NCBI GenBank assembly: GCA_036346225.1
Contig: JARFIW010001491.1
Location: 124,001-188,000, forward strand
Length of the DNA: 64,000 nt
DNA from: Platerodrilus igneus
Lineage: Eukaryota > Arthropoda > Insecta > Coleoptera > Lycidae
Reading direction: 5' to 3'
A program made the position numbers and the translations under genes. Shown in pieces: positions 54,315 through 64,000 of this stretch (position 1 is the stretch's first letter; the number at the start of each line of letters is the position of its first letter). The notes beneath the pieces were generated by a model that worked only from the letters and a program-made list of their open reading frames with translations, had not been told where the DNA came from and ran no database searches.

Positions 54315-55338
54315 TTAGATTCCTTTGTCCTTATCACTGTCCTTAAATTCAAAAAAGCGTACCATAACACCGCAAGGCCAATAAGAAGGAGACATGACCT
54401 TTTCAACAATATCAGCAGGAATTCCCAGTTTAAAAGAATTTAAATTACCTCTAGTGCCAATCTTAAAGCAGACACCATTGGCGCCATCTTCCTGCATGTA
54501 TCTCAAAATATGTGAGGCTTCCACAATTGGAGTTTGTGCATTAGCCATAACTCTACTCAAATGCAGCCAAGTTTTCTTTACACTACCACTAAAAAGAGCT
54601 GAATTGGGTAACACAGTTTGGGTACCAATGATAACCTTGTTTCTTGATTTTAATTTGCCCTTTCTCCTATTAGCAACATCCAACCAAGTCTCAGAATTCA
54701 TACAATTTTCTGAATTGGATTCATTGCATAACTCAGTGTTAGAAACGGATGCCACATTAGATGCCATAGTCACAGGAACTGAGCAATCACTATTCAAAGA
54801 AATAATCGTATTCATAGTTTTGCTACTATTCTTTGCTGCGACAGCATATTCTACTGAATGTATAGCCTTACTAACTTGGTCATTAGTTATTGGTAAATTA
54901 GAAACCTGAGTAGGTGTTAACCGTGTACCCAATATATGATTGTGAGAACTTGAAGCATGGTTCACCATGGAACTACCACTTTGAAAACTTACTAATTTGC
55001 TCTTTAAATCAGCAATTTCAATTTCCATTGAAAGAAATTTATTTTGAAAAAATTCAGCATTTTGCCGCATACATTTTAAGATTGCTCGTAGAATTTTGGA
55101 ATCTTGACCCTAAGTCATCACCAAACTCCTCATCAGAGATAATGGAGGGTGCAGCACATTCAGCACATAACAACCTATCATATCCAATTATAAGTGTACC
55201 TTTTAGTCTTACTGCGCAGCCAGGATGAAAAGAGGAAGCACAGGAGATACATCTCACATCACCTTTGACACCTCTAAGACAACTATTGCACTTTTTACTA
55301 ATAGAAATAGTGACAGGTTTGTCTCCATCTTCACCCAT
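54315..55338 (-). pseudogene. LINE-B-type ORF1: PHD finger, coiled coil, C-terminal domain
   Basis: The start is ATG 55338 (MGEDGDKPVTISISKK). A C4HC3-like zinc finger follows: CNSC, CISC, FHPGC and LLCAEC (55290-55160). After a frame change at about 55070 comes a short coiled coil (FFQNKFLSMEIEIADLKSKL), then a linker, then WLHLSRV and YWPCGVMVRFF, as in 1116-1589. CR1-group ORF1 proteins often carry PHD fingers; the rest is inferred to bind element RNA. Confidence 0.82.
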
Positions 55339-55794
55339 GATTGAAACTTTAACTCCAAATACCTTCCAACATAAATAAATAATAAGTTGAATGCTGCTAA
55401 ATACTGCCCTGTCTTGAATTCAAATTCCAAACAATATTTATTAGAAATCACAAAACACCTGAAGATAAGAATATCACTGTGTATTGATAACTAATTTTAT
55501 GAATGTCCTTGCAATTTTGTAGAAAAATTAACTGCTTCTAATAGAAACTATTCTTCAATAAAAACACTGCACTTAAAAACACTAATGTCACCAGATAACC
55601 CAGTAGATTAGTATTCAGATGGTATAAATAAAACTATAAAACTTGCAGTTTAACTCTAAGAATTAATTTAAAAAGCACAGAGCACATGCAAACATGTTAC
55701 ATGTTGAAATGATAACTTGGTGAGTTGCTACCTTAATTTCAAAGTACAGTAAACACATTGTTATCATATTTCTACAAAGTTAAGAACACTGCAT

Positions 55795-56036
55795 GAATCA
55801 CAACTTCATACAGTACATTGAACTTCCGATAGAAACTGTGGGGAGTCGCCTCCTTACTTGATGTGGTGGGTCGCCTCCCTACAATACATTTACATGTACA
55901 CTCTTTCTTAAAAACATCAGTTCAAATTTTGGGCTTTTAGTTTTAAGGAAATTTTTTTTGCGTAAATATGAATCTACGCCCCTGTCTTAAGAATCAGCTA
56001 AAATATTTAAATATTTCTATGAAGTTGTGAATTACC

Positions 56037-56041
<5 letters not shown>
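55795..56041 (-). mobile_element. MITE copy B (TIR ATTCACAACTTCATA family)
   Basis: On the minus strand it begins TACAGGGTAATTCACAACTTC and ends GAAGTTGTGATTC, and its body matches copy A at 40398-40609. It has a ~35-bp extra stretch (GGAGGCGACCCACC region) relative to copy A. An (AT)n tract abuts the TACAGGG end, as a microsatellite does in copy A. Confidence 0.82.

Positions 56042-56068
<27 letters not shown>
56037..56068. repeat. (AT)n microsatellite
   Basis: AT run between MITE B and the next block. Confidence 0.95.
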
Positions 56069-56069
<1 letters not shown>

Positions 56070-56074
<5 letters not shown>

Positions 56075-57181
56075 GATACTGTAGCAATACCCCTATGCGC
56101 CCTTTTTATGAATTAAAAAGTAAAATTTTTAAACTCTCAATTTTTTATTTTTAATATATAATTTTAATTGCGCCGGCTAGCTCAGTTTTTGAATTACGCA
56201 TGGAGCTTGCGACAATACGACAAACAAAGCATTTAAACCTACCATCTACCTCTACTTCCTGTTTTAATCTTTAAACCAAAACATCATTAAGCACAAATTA
56301 TTATAATGTTCTCAAAAATATTTACAACTTATGAAAAGGTTAAAATTCTTTAACTATAACTTTCTTCTAATAACTGAATTAGAAAATTTAATAATTATCA
56401 TTCCCAAAGATGATAAAAAAAGTCAGCAAAATCACTATTATTATTAATTATCAACTGAAGCCTGATGAACGTTCATTTAACCTCATTTACTATTTACGTA
56501 ATTTACAACGTATTTGTTTACAAATCTGGTCATATTTAAATGCACCGTCTATCTATTGACAAGCGCAAAGTTCGTTGTTTGTATAAACTTTCATACCAGG
56601 TTTTCGGATATCCCATGGTATTATTATTGTATATTAACATCAAAACGTTCCTCTTGTCATGTACGATTTCAAGTTAATAGCATTGATTCGCTTGGATTTT
56701 CATACTTCTAGATAAGTAAACCATTGTTTGTTCAAATAAATTTGGCGAACTTTGATTTTAATTACCATGCCTTGTTTGTTTCCAATAAATCAGGTGTCGA
56801 TTTTAATTCTCTAGTCACGTAGACACAATACAATGTACGTCTTAAATTATATGCGTTTGCTATCCTACGTATTTTTAAACCTGCTTGTTTTAATTAGGAT
56901 TCTTGATGATACGTTATCCACGCGTTTCGCGTTTGAGCTTGCAATTATGCTATTTAACGACTTGCGGATTTGTTTTATTCAAATAAATCTTAATATTTTT
57001 CATTAACTGAATTAATTATGATTATTATTTATATACAGGGCGTTGTGATTTACTTTTCAGTCTAATCATCGTATTTCTTGTTTTCTTCAGAAAACTGTGT
57101 CGTTTTCTGCGCCCTTATGTATTTTATGTGGAGTACGCTATACTCTTGGTCCTAACTACTCCTAAATGACCCTATTAACAC

Positions 57182-57184
<3 letters not shown>
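56070..57184. mobile_element. Possible 1.1-kb TIR element in an (AT)n tract
   Basis: The left end GTTGTGATA and the right end TAACACAAC are inverted repeats (8 of 9), each directly bordered by (AT)n. No ORF is recognised. The short TIR makes this only a suggestion. Confidence 0.3.
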
Positions 57185-57230
<46 letters not shown>

Positions 57231-57321
57231 GTGAATAAGTTGAAATAATAACTTAGACTTTTATGCAAAGTCCAAATGATCATTTCAAATCGAGCCAGTG
57301 ATTGAAAGATGGAAAATATAA

Positions 57322-57394
57322 GGTCTTGGACAGGACTTGAACCTGTATCCTGGTTTTGCAGGAACCATGCATTTACCAATTACGCCACCGAGAC
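57322..57394 (-). pseudogene. tRNA-like sequence T4
   Basis: 73 nt with all four stems. The acceptor GTCTCGG/CCAAGAC has one mismatch. The anticodon loop is CCTGCAA and the T loop TTCAAGT. The missing U33 argues against function. Confidence 0.8.
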
Positions 57395-57499
57395 CGATGA
57401 CACAATTGGGAAATTTACAAATTTAGATCGTGTACACGACGATACATCAACCTAACTTTCAATTACGTTCGGCATTTTTGTCAATCATATCTGACATTG

Positions 57500-57543
57500 G
57501 TTCCCGCAAAAACAGGATACAGGTTCAAGTCCTGTCCAAGACC
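57500..57543 (+). pseudogene. tRNA-like sequence T5, 3' half only
   Basis: Only the anticodon-loop to acceptor part remains (ACAGGTTCAAGTCCTGT, CCAAGACC), joined to the end of an oppositely oriented unit. Confidence 0.75.
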
Positions 57544-57871
57544 ATATATTTTCTATCTGTCAATTAATAGTTCGATTTGAAATGATCATTTGGGCTTTGC
57601 ATAAAAGTCTAAGTTATTATTTCATCTTATTCACTATAATACGATAGTATTTATCAACTTACCTTGTATAATTAACTACTAAAATATTTATATATTTAAT
57701 ACTTGGCTTATAGCCATAATTTTGAGCGTAGCTTCCTGTCTATAACTGACATAAGTCAAAAATTGACAATGTCAGATATGATTGACAAAAATGCCGAATG
57801 TAATTGAAAGTTAGGTTGATGTATCGTCGTGTACATGATTTAAATTTGTAAATTTCCCAATTGTGTCATCG

Positions 57872-57944
57872 GTCTCGGTGGCGTAATTGGTAAACGCATG
57901 GTTCCTGCAAAACCAGGATACAGGTTCAAGTCCTGTCCAAGACC
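57872..57944 (+). pseudogene. tRNA-like sequence T6
   Basis: 73 nt: acceptor GTCTCGG, D arm GCGT-AATTGGTAA-ACGC, anticodon stem TGGTT/AACCA, T arm ACAGG-TTCAAGT-CCTGT. The A box (TGGCGTAATTGG) and B box (GGTTCAAGTCC) are close to consensus for pol III. The triplet in anticodon position is TGC but position 33 is C. Confidence 0.8.
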
Positions 57945-58269
57945 TTATATTTTCCATCTTTCAATCACTGGCTCGATTTGAAATGATCATTTGGACTTTG
58001 CATAAAAGTCTAAGTTATTATTTCATCTTATTCACTATAATACGATAGTATTTATCAACTTACCTTGTATAATTAACTACTAAAATATTTATATATTTAA
58101 TACTTGGCTTATAGCCATAATTTTGAGCGTAGCTTCCTGTTCTATAACTGACATAAGTCGTAAAATTGACAATGTCAGATATGATTGACAAAATGCGAAT
58201 GTAATTGAAAGTTAGGTTGATGTATCGTGTACATGATTTAAATTTGTAAATTTCCCAATTGTGTCATCG

Positions 58270-58342
58270 GTCTCGGTGGCATAATTGGTAAATGCATGGT
58301 TCCAACAAAACCAGGATACAGGTTCAAGTCCTGTCCAAGACC
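58270..58342 (+). pseudogene. tRNA-like sequence T7
   Basis: 73 nt; same fold as T6. The D stem is weakened (GCAT/ATGC still pairs) and the anticodon loop is changed to CCAACAA. Confidence 0.78.
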
Positions 58343-58468
58343 TTATACTTTCCAACTAGCTCGATTTGAAATGATCATTTGGGTTTTGCATAAAAGTCTA
58401 TTATTTCATCTTATTCACTATAATACTGTAGTATTTATCAACTTACCTTGTGTAATTAACTACTAAAC

Positions 58469-58471
<3 letters not shown>

Positions 58472-58510
<39 letters not shown>
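58472..58510. repeat. (AT)n microsatellite within the tRNA-like repeat
   Basis: AT run at the same internal position as in other units. Confidence 0.95.
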
Positions 58511-58513
<3 letters not shown>

Positions 58514-58604
58514 GTGAATAAGATGAAATAACAACTTAGACTTTTATGCAAAGCCCAAATGATCATTTCAAATCAAGCTACTAATTGAAACATGGAAAAT
58601 ATAA

Positions 58605-58681
58605 GGTCTTGGACAGGACTTGAACCTGTATCTTGATTTTGCCGGAACCATGCATGCGCTTACCAATTATGCCACTCAGAC
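58605..58681 (-). pseudogene. tRNA-like sequence T8
   Basis: 77 nt because of a 4-base duplication next to the D stem (TGCATGCGC). The acceptor is GTCTGAG/CCAAGAC with two mismatches, and the anticodon loop is CCGGCAA. The most decayed full copy. Confidence 0.72.
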
Positions 58682-58868
58682 CGATGACGACAATTGGGAA
58701 ATTTACAAATTTAAATCATGTACACAACTATACATAAACCTAACTTTCAATTACGTTTGGCATTTTTGTCAATCATATCTGACACTGTCACGTTTTTGAC
58801 TTATGTATCGTATTCACTGAATACGATAGTATTTATCAACTTACCTTGTATAATTAACTACCTAAAAA

Positions 58869-58871
<3 letters not shown>

Positions 58872-58901
<30 letters not shown>
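58872..58901. repeat. (AT)n microsatellite at right edge of cluster 2
   Basis: AT run following CCTAAAAATATTT, the same unit position as the tract at 37452. Confidence 0.95.
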
Positions 58902-58903
<2 letters not shown>

Positions 58904-60765
58904 CTGTGATAAGGGGTTGTTTAAGGGTGTACTTTATAGTAAAGGTCGTTTAGAAATGAGAAATTACCATAGGCAGCAGAAAACTGCGTTTATTTAGTAA
59001 AAGAATTGAGAAATGGAGATAGTTTGTAAATAGTAAGCAGTCAACACCCTGTATATAAAGTATAATAGACACAGGAAGACGCATAGTTAGCGTAGAAACC
59101 AGGAACACATGCTTTAGTTAAATAGTAAATATTTAATACCCTGTAGATAAAGTTTTAGTTAATTTAGGCAATGCAAATAATAATATTTTTCAGTGGAAGC
59201 ACGCGTCTTTTATATGTAAACATAATAAAGTGTAATAAACACGCATTCAAAAGAGTTCCAAACAATTAGATTAATACGAAGATAGAAATAAAGCTTCAGG
59301 AAGCATATAAATGCGTACAAATAGTTAACCATTTTTGATAAGAAAGAGGATTAAAAATTGCGTGAATAACAGGCAGATATGAAAATTAAAAGTCGAATTG
59401 CATCAGTTGTTTATGGAAAAGCAATTAGATTCATCAAAACACCGCATGTTTGATAACAAGCAGCTGCGACCAGGCCACAATTATTGGAAAGCATAGAAAA
59501 TTACATCAGAAACTACTTTAAATGTAATTATTTGATTGATTAAAATGAGCGACGAGTTTGTAGACCATACCCACTGACGGAGTAGGGAAGAATAGATATA
59601 TTAACAGGTACAGTGATAACGAGGTCAGTTTACAACTCAACAAAGGCCGAAGTGCGCCACTATGAAATAAAGTGATACGTAATAATAATACAAAGTGAAA
59701 AATTGTATAAGTGCTAAAATGAAAATTACGATTGCCGATTAAACGGCTTCTAAAGCCGGGGAGAAAAAAATACGATTTCCGAGTCCGTAGAGAATAAATG
59801 GAAAAATAAATGATGATAATCCAATTCTAAGTTTGTGGAAATTGATAAGAAGTAATTCTAAGTCTGAAATGAGACAACAATAAATTGGGGTGCATAAGTA
59901 TAAGTTAATGGTAGTCCAGAGGGTGATGGCAACAATTTAAATGCAATGGTTCAAGTGTGTGGATAAACAATATTTCGAATGGGCATGTAATAATCCTGAA
60001 TTGGAGAAAAATAAATTTTATTCAAATGGATGGCTTAATGCATGGGAAATATTAGTGGATGCGTCAATTGCAAGAAGAAAATAGACCAGGTTAGATTTTT
60101 AGTTGTACGACATTATTTTCTATAATTTTTATTTGAATATTGAATTTGCTTAATATAAATTAATGTGACGAAGTTCACCAAAACAAAGGATTTGAACACG
60201 TATAAAGTGCATGATACGATAAGAGGTTTCAAACGTTCTACACTTCGTTTATAAAGATAATAGGTTTTTTGGTGACTTTGGGTTTTTGATTAAAAGTATA
60301 TGATTTTGATAAATGAGATTTACAACATTAATTAATTGAAAAGTGTATTTCAAATAATTTACAAAAACTGTACATAATATTTGTTTCATTATATAGAATC
60401 AAATTAACTGAATTTTATAATTCCAAATAAATGCTAGTCGAGGTCATAAGATAAAGTTAATGGGAGTGATTTGATAATTTAAACAATCAAAGAGGAGCTA
60501 TAAGTTGAATACAAAATTGATAACAAGTAAGGCGGTTGACAAGGTTGGTTCAAGATAAAATCCAGTTAAGTTTCTGGAGGGAATTTATAGCAATATTAAT
60601 AAGACAGCCCAACGTCGGAGAACGATAATTACAATTCCAGAGTTTTATACAAATGGAGGAAAAAGTTTATCTTACATTTCACAAAAAAATATTCTTGATA
60701 AAAAGCTCTGCATGACTTGTAGATCCATAATTAAGTAAATTTTTTTTAAAACATTGGCTGGAATA
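58902..60765. other. Unassigned stretch
   Basis: About 1.9 kb of AT-rich sequence. A 48-codon frame at 59941-60087 (MQWFKCVDKQYFEWACNN...) is not recognised. A block near 60605 (AGCCCAACGTCGGAGAACGA) resembles one at 40267 (GGCCCAACGCTGGGGCACGA), hinting that this and 38053-40315 may be diverged copies of one element. Confidence 0.4.
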
Positions 60766-62415
60766 CAGGGAAAATCAAAATCATGATTTGTATTGGAGAG
60801 CAAAATTTTTTCATTGAAATTTTTATTAAATAGTAATAAACTATGCCCACTTTGTAGATAAAAATTAAAAGATATTCAATAAACACATGAGCAATAGTTA
60901 AATTAATGCACAGTACGAAACATTGTAAGAGCCCGTTCAAAATAAGCGCCTGATTTTATGTTACTCATCCTTTTTACACACGTTCTTGATAGAGTGCTTT
61001 GGAATATCTAAGAACCGTCAACAAATGTCAAATGTTACATAAGTGTGTGTTTGCAATAATTAGAAATGCCAGTAAAATTAAGTATTAAAGATAAAATTGA
61101 AATTGTTCTCATTGTTGGAGAAAATTATAAAACATGTAGGGAGCCAGCAGAAATCTTTAATAATCGACACCCTGGTAAAATAATACATTTCACAATGGTC
61201 AGATATGTAATAAATAATTTCACGAGTTCTGAAAGTGTTGAAAATAAATTTGAAAGAAACATCGGGCATGGGTTCGAAATGAAGAAATTGAAACTGCTGT
61301 GATGCTATCGGTCGTGGAAGATTCAAAATATTCATTTCGAAGAAGGTCCAATTTATTGAATGTAAGTAAAAATACAGTTGCACGAATCTTAAAGTCAAAT
61401 AAATTTAAACCATACAAATCCCAATCTACCCATATTCTAAAAGAAGGAGATATTGTATGAATGTTTGAATTTTGTGCTCGTATGCAAGGAGAATTGGAAG
61501 ATAACAGATTTATGACACGACAAGTACTGTTCTCTGACGAAGCAACGTTTACGTATAATGGTACAGTAAGTTCGCAAAATTGTCGATGGTGGAGCGATGT
61601 TAATCCCAATTTCCATGTCCAAACCAGAGATCAATATTGATTTGAAACTAATGTATGGTGTGGCATTTACTAAGACAGAATTGTGGGATTATTCTGTTTT
61701 TGAAATAACATGAATGGAGAAAGATACCTACAATTTTTAAATAATCAGTTGTCAGACTTTTTTGACGAACTACCGCAGATGAACGAGGAAAAACATGGTA
61801 CCAACAGGATGGAGCACCATGTCACTGTAAGAAAACTATTAGGTATTTTCTCGTGCACACTTTTAACGATAAAGTGATCGGAAGAGACATGGAGTTTCTT
61901 TGTCCACCAAGGTCACCGGACATAACCACTCTCGACTTCTTTTTGTGTGGCTACTTAAAAGAAAAAGTATACCTTCAGAGGTCATTTCAAAATGTTGATC
62001 ATCTTGAAAGAATCATTAAAGATACATCTGAAGCTATAACTCCAGATGTGCTTAGAAATGTCAAAAATGAATTTAATCAATGAACAATCACCTGCGAATA
62101 CGACGAATACGTTGAAGTTCCGTAGTATTTAAGTAATTTTACATGTTCTCAATAGAATTTATTAGTTGTGATTATTCATTGTTGATAAATTGATAGGAGG
62201 TTATCAATTGTTTATCATGTCTTATTCCTTTATTCAATAAATAATCTAATTAATAATATCTTGTAATTTTTTTCTGGGAAAATCATAAATCTACAAAGTG
62301 GGCATAATTTATTACTATGTAATAAAAATTTCAATGAACATTTTGCTCTCCAATACAATTTGAGCGTATTTTACTATCACTCCAAATCATGATTTTGAAA
62401 CTTTGAGACACACTG
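60766..62415 (+). mobile_element. DD41D Tc1/mariner-superfamily transposon
   Basis: A 1,650-bp element is flanked by TA (60764-60765 and 62416-62417). The ends are long inverted repeats of about 95 to 130 bp. Shared inner TIR text includes TATTGGAGAGCAAAAT and AATAAA-TATGCCCACTTTGTAG. The right terminus reads CAGTGTGTCTCAAAG inward; the left has small deletions (CAGGGAAAATC). The transposase between them is broken. Confidence 0.88.
61066..62083 (+). pseudogene. DD41D mariner-type transposase (broken)
   Basis: The ATG at 61066 opens an N-terminal helix-turn-helix region (KLSIKDKIEIVLIVGENYKT, CREPAEIFNNRHP). A frame change at about 61275 and stops near 61458, 61640 and 61670 follow. Catalytic blocks are LFSDEATFTYNG (first Asp, 61530s), QQDGAPCHCKK (second Asp, 61808) and SPDITTLDFFLCGYLKEKVY (61913 on). 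In the continuous frame there are 41 residues between the second Asp and the Asp of LDFF. All three acidic residues are kept, but the protein cannot be made whole. Confidence 0.88.
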
Positions 62416-62427
62416 TATAGGTGTGTG

Positions 62428-62429
<2 letters not shown>

Positions 62430-62469
<40 letters not shown>
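62430..62469. repeat. (AT)n microsatellite
   Basis: AT run starting 12 bp after the mariner right end. Confidence 0.95.
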
Positions 62470-62471
<2 letters not shown>

Positions 62472-63459
62472 TATTTAGTAATTTATATTTAGTCAATTAT
62501 AAGTAAAATGATATATACTCCAAGGGTTTATTAATTAATGCATAGTACTACTATATAGTACCTAACCAAACCCTTTTCCTACAATACTATGCAAGAGTTT
62601 AATTCATTTGTTATAGAAATAAGGAAAAAATTAACCCAACACAATAATAATTAAGTGTTTATTACATATCAAGAGCGGATTCTATTTTCTAATACTTACA
62701 TCAATTGCCATGGTTTTCAAATATTCTTTAAAATCACTAATTTCACAGGTCTTGTGAGAAAAAATATTTTTAAGTTTATTTTTATAAAATTTTAAGCATA
62801 ACCTACAACGCTCCATCGTTTAGGCTATAAATACTAATAAAACTACTTAGAATACACTAATAAAATAATGCACGTCGACCCCAATTGCGATTTTATGATA
62901 GGTAAACCTTTAATTTACTTAGGAGAGAAATTTCTTTATACCGAAAACGCTGTTACAATTACAAATAACACGTTAACGGCCTACGCCATTATCAAACAAA
63001 ACGAATGGCAAACTGAAATCCAATAATAAACCAATAAAAGTGAGGGAAATGGTTAAGAATAGCTTAAAATCAATTTCCGGTAACTTTAAACTGAGGGGTT
63101 TAGAGGCGGAGGGGTTTTTAGATAGATTTACTCCATGGTGGTAGTATACATTCCAACAGATTTACACCCTTTTCTCCTTTAAATTTAGGTGGGAAAATTG
63201 AATTGTGTGGTTTCACGTTTACTTGGTTTTATGAAATATGCATTTAAATAAAAATGAATTTTATAGTACAATTCAGAACTTGATGATTTAATTATTTTTA
63301 TATATAGCAAAATAAATGGATGCTTGATGTATGTATGTATGAATTTTATGTATTATTATTTTAAATGAATATACAAATACATTCAAAGCTGGTTTTAATA
63401 TATAGTAGAAGCTTATAAACACAGAGCGTTGTAGTTTAGTGTTTCTTCGATTAAGGGTA
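62470..63459. other. Unassigned AT-rich stretch
   Basis: Nothing recognisable in either strand. Confidence 0.55.
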
Positions 63460-63923
63460 CCTTTAGTGCTATGGAGATTTGGCGATTTGGATATTTGGAG
63501 AATTAGATATTTTCACTTTTAATCATCTAAGGTATTTTCTGCTTCGGGTATTTGGAGAAGTTTGACAAATTACATTTGTTATTGTTTTGGGTTACTGGAT
63601 GTTAAGTTTTCAATGTTTGTTACTAAGCTATGAGTATCTAAAGAAACAACGGATTTGCTATTCATTTCCATATGTTTAATTGGCAAAGCGCAAAATACAT
63701 AACGGCGAACTCACGAAAAGGTACGGTTAAGGTTATAACAAAACAAACAAATCACGTGCTTTTCTGAACAAACACGCATGCTCCGATCTCAAAATAACTA
63801 GAAAAGTTGAACTTGAACCAACTTTTGGGAGATCGGAGATTCGGTGATTTTGACGTTCTGGCGGTGTCACGTGAACATTACATGGATCATTCTCCAAATA
63901 TCCAAATCGCTGTCGCACTAAAG
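63460..63923. mobile_element. MITE-like element with CTTTAGTGC ends
   Basis: The left end CTTTAGTGCTATGGAGATTTGG (63460 on) and the right end ...CAAATCGCTGTCGCACTAAAG (to 63923) are inverted repeats over about 45 bp, including GATTTGGATATTTGGAGAAT. No protein is encoded. Inside is a 58-bp hairpin (63781-63838). Confidence 0.6.
63781..63838. repeat. Hairpin-forming inverted repeat
   Basis: CTCCGATCTC pairs with GAGATCGGAG, and an inner AAAAGTTG pairs with CAACTTTT. Confidence 0.85.
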
Positions 63924-63997
63924 CCACCTTTAGTGCTATGGAGATTTGGATATTTGGAGAATGATCCTATTGGTTAAAGCGATCACGTGACACCGCC
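63860..63997. repeat. Large palindrome at the window edge
   Basis: Three perfectly complementary blocks face each other across the 4-base loop CCAC (63924-63927): 63860-63874 with 63983-63997 (15 bp), 63884-63908 with 63943-63967 (25 bp), and 63915-63923 with 63928-63936 (9 bp). Confidence 0.92.
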
Positions 63998-64000
63998 GAG
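63928..64000. mobile_element. Second MITE-like end, runs off the window
   Basis: It begins CTTTAGTGCTATGGAGATTTGG, identical to the left end at 63460, and includes TCACGTGACACCGCC. It appears to be the left end of another copy placed four bases after the first. Confidence 0.6.

Larger units (their letters stand above)
51284..55790 (-). mobile_element. LINE-B-type CR1-like retrotransposon, nearly full length
   Basis: The minus-strand element of about 4.5 kb runs from a 5' UTR (55340-55790) through ORF1 with a PHD-like finger and ORF2 with APE and RT. It ends in a TAAATAAATAAATAA-type tail at 51284-51306. It is the most complete member of the LINE-B family in the window. Several frame breaks are present. 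Confidence 0.92.
57185..58871. repeat. Cluster 2 of the ~400-bp tRNA-like repeat family
   Basis: Order from the left: (AT)n, one minus-oriented unit with T4, a head-to-head junction at about 57500, then plus-oriented units with a partial T5, T6 and T7. T6 and T7 are 398 bp apart. An (AT)n tract (58472-58510) follows, then a minus-oriented unit with T8 to about 58871. Flanking text is shared with cluster 1 (for example CTTAGACTTTTATGCAAAG and GGTAAGTTGATAAATACTA). Confidence 0.9.

Noticed and set aside
54394..54909. 171-codon plus-strand ORF
   Set aside because: Antisense shadow of the LINE-B ORF1 on the minus strand.
57152..57379. ORF ending in repeated Tyr-Ile
   Set aside because: The YIYI stretch is a translation of the (AT)n tract and the rest is the tRNA-like repeat.

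Overview
This window is AT-rich nuclear DNA from an invertebrate animal, most likely an arthropod. The evidence is the mix of elements: Jockey/CR1-like and RTE non-LTR retrotransposons, mdg3-like and other Ty3/Gypsy elements, a Penelope-like fragment, DUF4817-type and DD41D Tc1/mariner transposons, MITEs, a tRNA-derived SINE and many (AT)n tracts. I recognise no host gene. Nearly every recognisable protein is a transposon protein, and most are broken by frameshifts, stops or truncation.

Layout. 1-4.6 kb: the 3' end of one LINE (LINE-A), then a longer LINE whose ORF1 and ORF2 are both visible (LINE-B). 4.9-5.5 kb: a Penelope-like endonuclease tail ending in what looks like half a hammerhead ribozyme. 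5.5-12.7 kb: a LINE (LINE-C) interrupted by an mdg3-like Gypsy element, which is itself cut off by a reverse-strand LTR-element fragment with a coiled-coil ORF. 12.7-15.3 kb: reverse-strand LINE-D. 16.6-20.6 kb: an RTE element, a second copy of its 3' end, and a 4 x 93-bp tandem repeat between them. 23.4-24.9 kb: a second LINE-D-type copy. 26.4-29.5 kb: three serial RTE 3' ends, one holding a SINE with a 14-bp target duplication. 32.8-34.1 kb: a Gypsy integrase remnant.

34.2-38.05 kb: a ~400-bp repeat containing a tRNA-like cloverleaf, split by a 2.5-kb insertion. 40.4-42.0 kb: a MITE and another LINE-A-type fragment. 42.1-50.6 kb: a complete Gypsy element on the reverse strand, with two almost identical LTRs and a 4-bp target duplication. 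50.9-51.3 kb: an internally deleted DUF4817 transposase. 51.3-55.8 kb: a nearly full-length LINE-B-type element on the reverse strand. 55.8-57.2 kb: a second MITE copy and a possible TIR element. 57.2-58.9 kb: the second tRNA-like repeat cluster. 60.8-62.4 kb: a DD41D mariner with long TIRs. 63.5-64 kb: back-to-back MITE ends forming a large palindrome at the window edge.

The strongest candidate for something undescribed is the ~400-bp tRNA-like repeat family: tandem and inverted units, conserved A and B boxes, variable anticodon loops, and (AT)n tracts arising at one fixed position in the unit. A second point affects the whole window. The two Gypsy LTRs differ almost only by one-base contractions in homopolymers, all in one copy, so some frameshifts annotated here may be assembly errors rather than decay.
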